A stretch of DNA of 64,000 nucleotides from Leptospirales bacterium (GTDB lineage Bacteria; Spirochaetota; Leptospiria; Leptospirales; Leptonemataceae). The stretch is taken from NCBI GenBank assembly GCA_016788865.1, contig JAEUSB010000104.1:1-64000 (forward strand), given 5' to 3'. Numbering within the stretch: position 1 is the first letter of the stretch; each line of letters opens with the position of its first letter. Under the pieces are notes generated by a model, which had not been told where the DNA came from, searched no databases, and worked only from the letters and a program-made list of their open reading frames with translations. The position numbers and the translations under genes are program-made. Shown one piece after another: positions 17,397 through 26,517 of the stretch.

Positions 17397-18392
17397 TCAT
17401 GGTTCTGTTGGAAAACTCACGTCTTCCACCTCAGATGCTTGAAGGATGTGAAGGCCTTCTGCGGTATGGATCAAGATCCGTCCATTGGTCTGAATTGTTA
17501 CACCGCGAAGTACTCTTCCATCTCTAAGACGAATGATTTCAATTTTCTGATACATCTTTACAATGTCTTCTTCTGAGTGAGCAGCTTTGATGGAATCAGC
17601 AGCAGCAAGCACCGCTGGATCCATTGCCTCGCTCAGTTCCATGTCTTTGAATGCGTCTGACGTGGCTGTTGTGACTGAAGCAGCGCGCGTCTCGGTTGCT
17701 GTGACCTCAACTGCGTTTCCTGATTCCAGAATCTGCTCTTGCCTACCGTTAGGCGTAACCACAACCGATCCTTCCACGAGTTCAACGGAAGTAGTATTAT
17801 CTTTTACACCCACAGCAAAACGGGTCCCGCGCACACCAGCGATTGCAGTGGGCGTGCGAACTACAAACTTATCGCTGCGCTCAAGCCGGCTGACAGAACT
17901 CAAGATGGTCCCGCTGTCGAGTCCAAGCTCTACATTCCTGGACGCCCCTTCTTTGTTGCGATTGAGTTGTGAGATTGTAACATTGCTTCCCGCAAGGATG
18001 CGAACCGAGTGGCCCGCAAGTGCAAGGTCAACGCGCCCATCCGGACCAACTGTCAAGCGATCCTTTTCCGTCAGAACATCCCCGTTGAACACCTGCGTGT
18101 TTTTGCCGGATCGCTCAACCTGCACCGTGCCGGTTACGGTTAGGACCAGGGCACGCGATGCCACGGATTCCGGTGGCTGAGATGAGCGCTGAATCAGGAT
18201 AAAGGCACCGATCCCAAAGAGGACCGTAGCGGCCGCGAGGAGAGCCGGCATCAGGCGCGTTTTGCCACCTTCCGAAAAGACTGCCTCTGGCACTCTGTGA
18301 CGGGGTTCCGCCGTGATCCAGGCAGGATCAAAAGCTGGAAGCTCAGGAACATCCTGAACGGCACGCGTAAGCTTGTTTCTTCTAGCTTCCAT
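17397..18392 (-). CDS. FecR-domain membrane protein (candidate anti-sigma factor)
   Basis: About 331 residues. A short cytoplasmic N-terminus (about 46 residues) precedes one membrane helix (LMPALLAAATVLFGIGAFILI). The periplasmic part has a FecR domain (HSVRILAGSNVTISQL, GTILSSVSR, TPTAIAGVRGTRFAVGV) and the same 50-residue C-terminal module as its neighbour (Y-Q-K-I-E-I-I-R-L-R-D-G, LRG, IHTAEGLHILQ). The topology and position right after an ECF sigma gene are those of FecR-type sigma regulators, which sense an envelope signal. The start could also be a TTG at 18413; ATG 18392 has AAGGG close by. Confidence 0.82.
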   Translation of the reverse strand: MEARRNKLTRAVQDVPELPAFDPAWITAEPRHRVPEAVFSEGGKTRLMPALLAAATVLFGIGAFILIQRSSQPPESVASRALVLTVTGTVQVERSGKNTQVFNGDVLTEKDRLTVGPDGRVDLALAGHSVRILAGSNVTISQLNRNKEGASRNVELGLDSGTILSSVSRLERSDKFVVRTPTAIAGVRGTRFAVGVKDNTTSVELVEGSVVVTPNGRQEQILESGNAVEVTATETRAASVTTATSDAFKDMELSEAMDPAVLAAADSIKAAHSEEDIVKMYQKIEIIRLRDGRVLRGVTIQTNGRILIHTAEGLHILQASEVEDVSFPTEP

Positions 18393-18442
18393 ATCCCTTG
18401 TCTCTTCAAACAATCCAGGAGGGTTTGTTTGCGATTTTTTTT

Positions 18443-19003
18443 TCAGTCATCGAGAGAAATCCCGGCTTTTCGGGCCTCCCATTCCAGCATTTTCTCGGCC
18501 TTTTGTATTAGTCGTGAGGAAGCGGAGACAGAAAGCCCCAGTATCAGGCCAATCTCCTCAAGCTTCAATGAATCCAGATATCGCAGTACAATGGCTGTAC
18601 GCTCGCGTTCCGGCAAGGCCAGGATCAGGCGACGGACCGCCGGGGAAAAGTCTTCCTTGTCCGGACCGCTGGGATCGCTGAGGGCCCCTTCCTCGAGTCG
18701 CGAGTTCTTGTTTGCGGCGCTCTTAACATGATTCAGGAACAAGTTTCGGGCAATCCGGAACAGTATCCGCCGACAGCTACCGTCGTCCGGGACAGGGCGC
18801 TCCTTGTAATGCGCGAAAAAGTTCACAAAGGCATCCTGGAGAAGGTCCAGCGCCAGATCAGGATCCCCGCTCATCCTGCTCAGGTAGGCGTAGATGTCCC
18901 TGCGGTTTGCTGCGTACAAATCATTTAGGCGATTTTGCAGATTCTCAGCCAAGGAACCATTCTCCGGAAGAAAGATCGGATCGATGGAGCAAACGCGGAC
19001 CAT
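18443..19003 (-). CDS. ECF-type RNA polymerase sigma factor
   Basis: A 186-residue sigma-70 family protein with only regions 2 and 4. Region 2 (about 25-95) has DIYAYLSRMSGDPDLALDLLQDAFVNFF and IARNLFLNHVK. Region 4 (about 125-175) has LPERERTAIVLRYLDSLKLEEIGLILGLSVSASSRLIQKAE with the helix-turn-helix. It should direct polymerase to a small regulon, under control of the FecR protein encoded 50 bases downstream. Its ATG is only 10 bases from the divergent outer-membrane-type gene, so any promoter for it must lie within that gene's 5' end. Confidence 0.92.
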   Translation of the reverse strand: MVRVCSIDPIFLPENGSLAENLQNRLNDLYAANRRDIYAYLSRMSGDPDLALDLLQDAFVNFFAHYKERPVPDDGSCRRILFRIARNLFLNHVKSAANKNSRLEEGALSDPSGPDKEDFSPAVRRLILALPERERTAIVLRYLDSLKLEEIGLILGLSVSASSRLIQKAEKMLEWEARKAGISLDD

Positions 19004-19013
19004 ATAGGCTCAA

Positions 19014-20363
19014 ATGGAGCATCAAGCCTCGCAGAATCGCGTAGCGCCGTGGGTTGAAAAGCATTTTCCGTACCAGTTATCTCTGGTTCTGCTTTTTGCA
19101 GGGGTGGCTCTACCTGCCTGCGACCAGGGACCGGCGGTACTCGGTGGTGGGATGTCGTCTTTCCCTGCCAGTAGCGCCTATCTGGTCGAATCGAATGTTT
19201 CCTGCGAAACCATCAGCGCTTCGGGCATGGTTGAATACCGCCGACCATCGTCAAAATCAAGATCAGAGCAACGCGACCGCTTCTATGGGTCTCTCAAGGG
19301 TACGCATCGAGTGTTCGCTTTTACGGCAGGTTGGCGCTACCTGCCAGGCCCACGCACCTCCTACCTTGTGGATGAATCCATGATTCAGGCGCTCGGCCCA
19401 TCGGCGAGAACAACGTCTTCGGTATTTCTCCAGCCGCTTCCCGAGTTGTATCTGCCGGGAATCTTTGGAATTCAAGGCAGCAACAAGCCGGGGATTTATT
19501 GGCGGGATCCGCAGGATCGCATGTTCGTGGGAGTGCATCCGCAGTCAGGACTCAGCGCGTTTTCAATGGCTCTAGCAAAGGGATTTCCCTTTTCGCTTTT
19601 TGCAGACGTAGTCCGGATTCGATTCGGCAATGCTCTCTCCCCGTGGACAGCGGAAGGAGCTGCATCGTTCCGGGTTGGCAATTCCATCGCGATCCCTCCA
19701 TCGCCAGAACGGGAGGTCTCGGGATCACCAGTCACGATCGGCATCGAATTGGAACGCCAGCGTCGCTGGGACCTGAATCAAAACAACGAACTCGATCTGA
19801 AACGTAAAGGCCGCTCAGGTCTTGTGTCGTTGTTTGCGTCGCGGGAAATTTTCTTCAGCGAAACCGCAGGTCAGGACCTGGGTCGCAATCGAATGCGCTT
19901 TGCCGGTGGCGGTTTGAGACTTTCTTCCGCAGAGATTCCCCTGGGGCTGATACTCAGAGGTCGCGCGTATGAATCGCGAGTCTATGGCGGCTCCCTCAGA
20001 CACACTGATTCGTCCGGCGCAATCGGCGCAATCATAGGGCGTGAATCGCTTGGCCTCGATCTACTTTACGAGGCCAGACGCAGCGGTGCGCCCAGGGGGG
20101 AAGTAACATTTCAGTGGAGGACCAGCTACTTTGAAACTGCCGTTACGGCATTCGCGCGAGCTACCAACAGCAAGTATCCTTCAACTTTTACTTTTATGCG
20201 AACAACCCCACAATACGCAAACGGGGCGCGTTTCTTCATGGAAGAAAGTGCTGCCCTGCAATTCAAGATCAGGGCAAAATTTCTTTATCTCTATCTGAGC
20301 ACAGCGCAGACAAAGAAGAGTTCAAAACAATTTGCAATGCTTGAAGGCAGGCTTGAGTTTTGA
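19014..20363 (+). CDS. Putative outer-membrane beta-barrel or lipoprotein
   Basis: A 449-residue exported protein that I do not recognise. The N-terminus has about 18 polar residues followed by a hydrophobic stretch ending in a lipobox-like GVALPAC. The rest alternates polar and hydrophobic residues with many aromatic girdle residues, and it ends in RLEF, a terminal Phe typical of barrel proteins. It starts 10 bases from the divergent sigma factor, which makes it a likely target or signal source of the sigma/FecR system. That link is inferred from position only. Confidence 0.6.
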   Translation: MEHQASQNRVAPWVEKHFPYQLSLVLLFAGVALPACDQGPAVLGGGMSSFPASSAYLVESNVSCETISASGMVEYRRPSSKSRSEQRDRFYGSLKGTHRVFAFTAGWRYLPGPRTSYLVDESMIQALGPSARTTSSVFLQPLPELYLPGIFGIQGSNKPGIYWRDPQDRMFVGVHPQSGLSAFSMALAKGFPFSLFADVVRIRFGNALSPWTAEGAASFRVGNSIAIPPSPEREVSGSPVTIGIELERQRRWDLNQNNELDLKRKGRSGLVSLFASREIFFSETAGQDLGRNRMRFAGGGLRLSSAEIPLGLILRGRAYESRVYGGSLRHTDSSGAIGAIIGRESLGLDLLYEARRSGAPRGEVTFQWRTSYFETAVTAFARATNSKYPSTFTFMRTTPQYANGARFFMEESAALQFKIRAKFLYLYLSTAQTKKSSKQFAMLEGRLEF

Positions 20364-20425
20364 ACTTCGGCAGAACTGCAGGCTTAGAACTGAGCACCGC
20401 GAAATATTCCATCGCGGCAACAGAA

Positions 20426-21187
20426 CTACATTCCGGTAGCCATTCCGCCATCTACGCGAATGACAGTCCCCGTGATAAATCCGGCATCCTCTGAACAAAG
20501 GAAACGGACCACACGGGAAATATCTTTAACCTGGCCTGGACGCCCCAGTGGCACAGCCTTGCGCAGCTCTTCCTGAACTTTCTCAGGCAATGCACCCGTC
20601 ATGTCAGTCTGGACGTAGCCCGGGCAAACCGCATTCACAAGCACGCCTCGCGCACCATACTCGCGGGCTGTAACCTTGGTCAAACCAATGAGCCCGGCCT
20701 TGCTTGAGGAGTAGTTGGCCTGGCCCACCTGGCCTACGATTCCGGAAACGGAACTAATGTTTACAATGCGAGATCCACCCTCGGCTTTCATCAATAACTT
20801 GAGCATTGCCTGGGTCATAAGAAATGCTCCCTTTAGATTTACATCGAGTACCAGATCCCATTCTTCTTCCTTCATGCGAATGAGGAGGTTGTCTTTAAGA
20901 ACCCCGGCATTGTTTACAAGAAAATGCAATGTTCCAAATTCTTTGGCGATCTTCTCCTGCGCGGCCTCCACCTGTTCCTTGACGGTGATATTGCATTGGA
21001 CCGCGAAAGTCTTTACTTTGTATTTTTCCGCAATTTCAGCGGCTGTCTTCTCACAGTCTTCCAGTCTCATGTCAAGTATGACCTGGTTGGCGCCCCAGGC
21101 GGCCAGATCTTCTGCAATCGACCGGCCAATACCGCGAGCTGATCCTGTTACAAGTGCGAATTTATTTTCGAGAGGTCTAGATTCCAT
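20426..21187 (-). CDS. fabG: 3-oxoacyl-ACP reductase-type short-chain dehydrogenase
   Basis: A 253-residue NAD(P)-dependent SDR. It has TGSARGIGRSIA (cofactor loop), NNAGVLKDNLL, the catalytic Ser in NISSVSGIVGQVGQ, YSSSKAGL with catalytic Tyr/Lys, VCPGYVQTDMTGALPE, and the C-terminal FITGTVIRVDGGMATGM, all matching FabG, which reduces beta-ketoacyl-ACP in fatty-acid elongation. It could equally be a PhaB-like or other FabG paralogue, since no other fab genes are close. ATG 21187 gives the usual length; a TTG at 21223 is less likely. It is divergent from cutA. Confidence 0.85.
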   Translation of the reverse strand: MESRPLENKFALVTGSARGIGRSIAEDLAAWGANQVILDMRLEDCEKTAAEIAEKYKVKTFAVQCNITVKEQVEAAQEKIAKEFGTLHFLVNNAGVLKDNLLIRMKEEEWDLVLDVNLKGAFLMTQAMLKLLMKAEGGSRIVNISSVSGIVGQVGQANYSSSKAGLIGLTKVTAREYGARGVLVNAVCPGYVQTDMTGALPEKVQEELRKAVPLGRPGQVKDISRVVRFLCSEDAGFITGTVIRVDGGMATGM

Positions 21188-21241
21188 CCGGGCATGGTGA
21201 TTCAAAGTTGCGCTCTGGATCAAGCGATATTCAGCTGAGCA

Positions 21242-21574
21242 ATGAAAACTGTGCTCGTTTACATTACCACATCAAGCCAGGAAGAGGCCGGTCGCATCGG
21301 CCGGATTCTTGTGGAGAAAAGACTCGCAGCCTGCGTAAATATTCTAGCCCCCATCCAGTCGCTTTACCGCTGGGAAGGTAAGATACAAAACGAGACAGAA
21401 ATCCCTTTCCTCGCGAAAACCACGCCGGAATTGTTTGAGCTTCTAGCCCAGGAAGTCCGTTCCAACCACAGCTATTCCAATCCGTGCATCGTGGCACTGC
21501 CGATTGAACGAGGCTCTATGCCCTTTCTGGAATGGATAATCAAGGAAACAGGCCCCGAAATCGCATCCGCTTGA
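21242..21574 (+). CDS. cutA: CutA divalent-cation tolerance protein
   Basis: A 110-residue CutA1 protein, a small trimeric ferredoxin-like fold with PII-like architecture. Diagnostic segments are VLVYITTSSQEEAGRIGRILVEKRLAACVNI, the S-L-Y-R-W-E-G-K-I strand, E-x-x-F-L-A-K-T, and the S-Y-x-x-P-x-I-x-A-L-P-I block near the end. It was originally linked to copper tolerance; the true role is unsettled. It lies 30 bases before argJ and may share its transcript. Confidence 0.93.
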   Translation: MKTVLVYITTSSQEEAGRIGRILVEKRLAACVNILAPIQSLYRWEGKIQNETEIPFLAKTTPELFELLAQEVRSNHSYSNPCIVALPIERGSMPFLEWIIKETGPEIASA

Positions 21575-21604
21575 CAGGGTGCGCGCAATCGAGAGAATCT
21601 GAAT

Positions 21605-22834
21605 GTGAGCGATTTCCCCAGCGGATATCTGGCCACGGGCTGGAATTCCGGAATTAAAGATACAACCCTCGACTTTGGAGTGATCTACTCAGAAGTCCCG
21701 GCGGCGGCGGCCGGTATTTTCACGCGGAACAATTTTCCGGGTAAGCCGGTCATTGTGGGGCGCGAGCATATTGCCGGTGGGGTTCTTCAAGCAATTGTTG
21801 TGAATTCGAAGAATTCAAATGTCGCCACAGGCGATGCCGGGCTTCAGCTAGCGCGCGATATGTGCCGCCTGACGGCTGAATCTCTGGGAATAAAAACCAC
21901 CCATGTGCTACCATCAAGTACCGGTGTGATCGGAAGACTTCCCCCAATTGAAAAAATTCATGCAGCCTGCCGTGAAGCTAAGACGCGACTGAAAACTGCA
22001 GACTTTCATACGTTCGCAGATGCGATTCGCACAACTGACAAGACGGTTAAACTCGCCTCCAGAACACTCAAGAGTGGCGTGAAACTTACCATTGCGGCCA
22101 AGGGTGCCGGGATGATTGAGCCCAATATGGCCACAATGCTGGTCTATGCCGTAACGGATGCAAAGATATCATCTTCTGACCTTCGCCATCTCTTGCTTTG
22201 CGTGGCCAACCGCTCGTTTAACCGCATAACGGTCGATTCCGACACGTCAACCAGTGACACATTTATCATAATGGCAAACGGTGTTTCTAACACAGCCATT
22301 CAGTTTCCGGAAACCGCAAGAATGGAGCTTGAGCAAAACCCACAGTTCGATTCGGGGGCATCTCTGTCATCACTCGACGCAGACTCCAACGAATTCTACA
22401 GAACCTTCCTGGATCTGAGCCAGCAGCTTTCGCGCACGATTGTATCCGATGGCGAAGGAGCAACCAAGACACTTGAGGTGCGGATAACGGAAGCGCGCAG
22501 CAAGGAACAGGCACTGAAGATTGCGCGATCCATCGCAAACAGTCCGCTGATCAAGACAGCAATCCACGGCGGAGATCCCAACTGGGGTCGAATCATTATG
22601 GCAGTTGGTAAGGTATTTGACGAACCCGTTCCGTTTGAGAATCTCAAGATATACTTTGGCGACGTATTGCTTGAGATGAGCGGAACGGACCAACTTCCGG
22701 TCTTGCAGGCCTATCTGAAGAAATCAGAGATCGTTCTGAGGATTTCCCTGGGTCTCGGCACTTTTGAGGAAAGGATCTGGGGATGTGATCTCTCTCGTGA
22801 ATACATTTCCATTAACGCAGACTACACTACATGA
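21605..22834 (+). CDS. argJ: Ornithine acetyltransferase / N-acetylglutamate synthase
   Basis: A 409-residue ArgJ that recycles the acetyl group from N-acetylornithine to glutamate in arginine synthesis. Key features are the VNSKNSNVATG segment, LPSSTGVIGR, and KGAGMIEPNMATML, where the Ala-Thr junction is the self-cleavage site and Thr 177 becomes the nucleophile. Near the end it has the HGGDPNWGRI block and the terminal E-Y-I-x-I-N-A-D-Y-T. Whether it is bifunctional cannot be told from sequence alone. The start is GTG. The stop overlaps the next start (ATGA at 22831-22834). Confidence 0.95.
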   Translation: MSDFPSGYLATGWNSGIKDTTLDFGVIYSEVPAAAAGIFTRNNFPGKPVIVGREHIAGGVLQAIVVNSKNSNVATGDAGLQLARDMCRLTAESLGIKTTHVLPSSTGVIGRLPPIEKIHAACREAKTRLKTADFHTFADAIRTTDKTVKLASRTLKSGVKLTIAAKGAGMIEPNMATMLVYAVTDAKISSSDLRHLLLCVANRSFNRITVDSDTSTSDTFIIMANGVSNTAIQFPETARMELEQNPQFDSGASLSSLDADSNEFYRTFLDLSQQLSRTIVSDGEGATKTLEVRITEARSKEQALKIARSIANSPLIKTAIHGGDPNWGRIIMAVGKVFDEPVPFENLKIYFGDVLLEMSGTDQLPVLQAYLKKSEIVLRISLGLGTFEERIWGCDLSREYISINADYTT

Positions 22835-24075
22835 TGTTTCCGCCCCGAATTCCCGCCTACAGATGGAAGACCTGGATCTTTTCACTCGCTTCGGGTGCGG
22901 TGGTTGTTTTTTTGTTCATAGCTATACAGAGGATCGTGCCCTCAAACGTTCCCCGGTATAACGAGATTGTTTCACTCATCTTCCTCTTGCTTGCGGTCCT
23001 TTTTCTTTTTCCGGCTCGCGAACGCCTGCACCGTTTGATACTGGGCCGGAATGATTACGAAGCCATGTTTGGCGGAACCCACCATCTGGATTTTATTGCC
23101 ACTCACTTCACCATCGATTCAATTACTCATGAAATCTTTCCTGAACTCATGGCGTGGATGGGTGTCCGTGCGGCAAAGCTGGCGATTTCAGACAGTGCGC
23201 GGAAGCATTTTGTGTATTACCTTTATTCCGAAGGGCAACCCATCAAAGAACGTTCGTCTTACTACCATTCAGTGGATGAGTTACTGCGTTTTGTAAAGCA
23301 CGAGCGCACTCCCCTCACACCGGAACGCGCGCTGCCGGAAGAAATTCGCAAGATTCTTGTGCGCATGCGCGCTGCCCTTTTCTTTCCCATATTCTACAGG
23401 AACAGAATGGTTGGGTTTCTTATCCTGCACGAATTGCCAACCAACAAGTATGCAGAGCGCGCCCTGGAAACTTTCGCCGGAAAGGCAGCTGCAAGTATTC
23501 AGAATACAATCCTCTCAGCACGTTTTATGGATTCTGCAGCAATGGAACGGGAATTCCTTGTGGCAGAGAAGATTCGGAAGTTTCTCCAACATACAGATGT
23601 GCCCACCATTCCGGGGATCCAGATCAACCTGCAGGAAAACGAAAGGGCACCAATCGTAGTCGAGTTTTTCACCACCCCAGAGTTGCATGGAGACGCGTGG
23701 TTCCTGGTCATGTTTGGCGCAGATCGGGTCAATGGTTCAAGCGCGATATTGCTCTCAAGCCTCCTGGGCAGTCTCTACTCGCTAATCAAGAAAGATAACC
23801 ACATAACGTTGCACAAATTATTGACTCACTTCAGAAAGAATCGCAGCACCAGCGCGTTCGATCGAATTGATCTCTGTCTGGCGGAAATTCGCAGCCAGGA
23901 CCATCAAATTCTGGCCATGTTCGACGGGCCAGGTTTCCACGTGAACAACCCGGACAAACCTGACGCAGTATTGACTTCGTCCGGCTGGCGCAATATGATC
24001 GACCTGCGCGAACACCCATCCGTGCGCTTCTCCTTTGGCGATAAGCCCGTCATTCAATTCAACAGACAGAACTGA
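22831..24075 (+). CDS. Membrane GAF protein with degenerate SpoIIE/PP2C domain
   Basis: A 414-residue protein: two N-terminal membrane helices (about 13-36 and 45-62), a GAF-like sensor region (about 75-215), then a C-terminal region of about 180 residues. The layout follows the SpoIIE-type phosphatase: REFLVAEKIRKFLQ as the linker helix, and FGADRVNGSSAILLSSLLGSL where active enzymes have G-D-V-S-G-H-G. The metal-binding aspartates of the VGGDYYD, GDVSGHG, SDG and DD motifs are not present, so it is probably catalytically inactive. It overlaps argJ by 4 bases and directly precedes an intact phosphatase, suggesting a regulatory subunit. The domain call is an inference. Confidence 0.6.
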   Translation: MMFPPRIPAYRWKTWIFSLASGAVVVFLFIAIQRIVPSNVPRYNEIVSLIFLLLAVLFLFPARERLHRLILGRNDYEAMFGGTHHLDFIATHFTIDSITHEIFPELMAWMGVRAAKLAISDSARKHFVYYLYSEGQPIKERSSYYHSVDELLRFVKHERTPLTPERALPEEIRKILVRMRAALFFPIFYRNRMVGFLILHELPTNKYAERALETFAGKAAASIQNTILSARFMDSAAMEREFLVAEKIRKFLQHTDVPTIPGIQINLQENERAPIVVEFFTTPELHGDAWFLVMFGADRVNGSSAILLSSLLGSLYSLIKKDNHITLHKLLTHFRKNRSTSAFDRIDLCLAEIRSQDHQILAMFDGPGFHVNNPDKPDAVLTSSGWRNMIDLREHPSVRFSFGDKPVIQFNRQN

Positions 24076-26517
24076 ATGTTTCGCATACACTACGCACTCT
24101 CGCTCGTTCTGCTTGTAACGTTATACGCCTTTCAGCTAAACGAGACCGGCTACCGATTGCCGGTATACTATATGCCGGATGGAGTTATTGTAAGTGTGCA
24201 GAGCGCGGAGCCAGCCCCGCGGATTCGCAGGCTAATTGAAGTGGAAGGGCGAGCACCGCAGAGCGCAAACGCATTCTTTGCAACCAACAAACCGGTTCCA
24301 GTTTTGACAGACAAAGGCCCCGCGCTGATGCGCCCCGTGCCCGTGGATCGACTGCAGCAGCTCCTGGACTTCTCGCCAGTCATTGTGCTTTCCGCGCTCT
24401 ATTTGCTCGCAGGCATCTGGTTTATCCAGTACGGCAACGATTTCTACCTGGCGTCGTTCTGCTTGCTCACCTGTACGTTCTTGTTTGCTTTCGTGGCGGC
24501 CATCGCCGGGCATGGCCTCGATCTACTCTGGCAGATTACCGGATTTCTGATCATCCCTGCCCTCTTTAACCTTGGCCTGCGAACCACAGGAAAGGAAGTG
24601 AGTGGTACTTTAATTCTCGCCCAGGCGCTCGTGGTGCTATTCTTTTGTCTGGTTGCGTTTGTTGGGTCTGAAGATCTGCGAACTTTCAGCAATCTCTTTC
24701 GCGTTCAACACTTTGGGTACTACGCGACCGTTCTTGCGGTGCTTGGCTTCCAGCTGGAGAACGCACTGCGCACCTCACACGATCGAATCGAAAAGACAAA
24801 ACGCTGGTTCCTGTTCTGCGGCTCCGTATTTGGACTTGTTTTGCCGGTGGCGGCCCTGGATCTCAGGCGCGGTGCGGGCATTGAGAGTTTCTATCTTTCT
24901 GGTATCACGGCTGCCGTTTTACCCGTCTCGCTGGTCTACGGGACCTATCGCATCCATGTCGTGCCGTTTCAGTTTGTCCTGGGACGCTCCATCATGGCCG
25001 GAATGCTCACCCTATTCTTTGTAGCAATCTACGGAGCAGTACTTCTCACGCACAGCATTCTGCTTCCCGATCAAGACGAACAGTATCGGTGGATTGTGCA
25101 TCTTGTGTTCTTGCTGACGCTCGTCTTCTTTCTCGATCCGGCGCGTCGTCGGATTTCTACATTCATTGAAAAGAGTATGTGGCGACTCGATGGAGAGCGC
25201 GCCGAGTCACTGAAACGGATTGCGGGAATCTTTTCCGAGGCGACAAGGATCGATCACGCCGCAGAAGCATTCCTGGCAGAGATCAAGCAAACACTCAAAA
25301 TAGAAAGGGCCGCCATGCTGATATCCGATCGGAGTTTTGCCGGATTCAAGCTGAAGGGCGATCTACTGCTGCGGCTCGCCGATCAGAGTCCCGTATGGGG
25401 CCACATCCATCCTGAGAAAATGGCCGTCGCATCGTACCTGACATTTGCCGGTGGAAGCCGCGGCCTTCTCTATAGATATTTGATCGATCAGAATTTCGCG
25501 ATGGCCGTAGGCGTCTCGGGCCAGGAAAGCGACTGGCTTACGCAGCTGCGTCGGTTCATGATGAGAAAACTGGGCCGCAAATTCTTAGAGAAACGCGCTC
25601 CCCTGGTTGCGCTGATGATTGGCTTTAAGCCGGATAACGTGAACTTTTCCCTTTCCGAGATTCGTTATATCCAGGAATCGGGCCGACTGGCGCGGATGCT
25701 CGTTACCAACTTTGGAATACTTTTGGAAGAAGTCGCAAAGCGCAGACAAATGCGAGAAATCGTCCTGGCAGGTCAAACACAGCGAAACGTTGCCGATGAT
25801 TGGAGGTTAAGTGAAATTAAAGACATTTCGCTTGGGGCATTCAGTTTGCCTGTTCTCTCAGTAACAGGCGATTATCTGGATTTGATCCACCTGCCTCAGA
25901 ACCGAATCGCTTTCTTTCTTGGAGATGTGAGCGGTCACGGACTCGGTACAGGATACCTGGTAAGCGCGATTCGATCCATGGTGCGATCACATATGCTCTC
26001 CGGGATTGGACTGGCCGAAACGGTTGGCACTCTGAATTCGTTTCTAATGGAGCGATACCGAGGGAATGAATTTATAACGTTATTCGCTTTTATATTGGAT
26101 CTGGGGCGTGGCCAGGTGGAGTATCTGAACGCTGCCCACCCTGGTCCAATGATCTTTCGGTTTGCTTCGGGCGGAATCGACACATTGCGCGACACCCAGC
26201 GCCTGCCTGGCCTGCTTCTTGATCCCTACAGGACAGCAATGTTCAGTCTCCAGAAGGGAGACCGTCTGTTCCTTTACTCGGACGGGGTCACGGAAACTTT
26301 TAACCCCAGAGCAGAGCCGTACGGTGAAGCAAGGTTACGCGGCTTTCTATATCAACATCTGGGACTGACTACAAAAGAGATTGCCGCTCTGCTAAAAAAA
26401 GATCTGAATGAGTTCAGGCAAAGCCCACACCCCGAAGACGATACCACGTTCGTCGCCTTTGAATACAATCCGAGACCGCGTGGACTTCTCTCTTTTCTGA
26501 ACATCGATGAAACATGA
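24076..26517 (+). CDS. Membrane-bound GAF-SpoIIE serine/threonine phosphatase
   Basis: An 813-residue sensor phosphatase. It has an N-terminal signal-anchor helix, an extracytoplasmic region (about 22-95), seven or eight membrane helices (about 100-345), a GAF-like region (about 385-570) and a PP2C/SpoIIE domain (about 590-800). Metal ligands are present: GDY at 597-599, LGDVSGHG with Asp 617, YSDGVTE with Asp 736, and EDDTTFV with Asp 788/789. It probably dephosphorylates an anti-sigma-factor antagonist (STAS protein), although none is encoded nearby. It starts one base after the stop of the degenerate partner, so the two are surely co-expressed. Confidence 0.85.
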   Translation: MFRIHYALSLVLLVTLYAFQLNETGYRLPVYYMPDGVIVSVQSAEPAPRIRRLIEVEGRAPQSANAFFATNKPVPVLTDKGPALMRPVPVDRLQQLLDFSPVIVLSALYLLAGIWFIQYGNDFYLASFCLLTCTFLFAFVAAIAGHGLDLLWQITGFLIIPALFNLGLRTTGKEVSGTLILAQALVVLFFCLVAFVGSEDLRTFSNLFRVQHFGYYATVLAVLGFQLENALRTSHDRIEKTKRWFLFCGSVFGLVLPVAALDLRRGAGIESFYLSGITAAVLPVSLVYGTYRIHVVPFQFVLGRSIMAGMLTLFFVAIYGAVLLTHSILLPDQDEQYRWIVHLVFLLTLVFFLDPARRRISTFIEKSMWRLDGERAESLKRIAGIFSEATRIDHAAEAFLAEIKQTLKIERAAMLISDRSFAGFKLKGDLLLRLADQSPVWGHIHPEKMAVASYLTFAGGSRGLLYRYLIDQNFAMAVGVSGQESDWLTQLRRFMMRKLGRKFLEKRAPLVALMIGFKPDNVNFSLSEIRYIQESGRLARMLVTNFGILLEEVAKRRQMREIVLAGQTQRNVADDWRLSEIKDISLGAFSLPVLSVTGDYLDLIHLPQNRIAFFLGDVSGHGLGTGYLVSAIRSMVRSHMLSGIGLAETVGTLNSFLMERYRGNEFITLFAFILDLGRGQVEYLNAAHPGPMIFRFASGGIDTLRDTQRLPGLLLDPYRTAMFSLQKGDRLFLYSDGVTETFNPRAEPYGEARLRGFLYQHLGLTTKEIAALLKKDLNEFRQSPHPEDDTTFVAFEYNPRPRGLLSFLNIDET

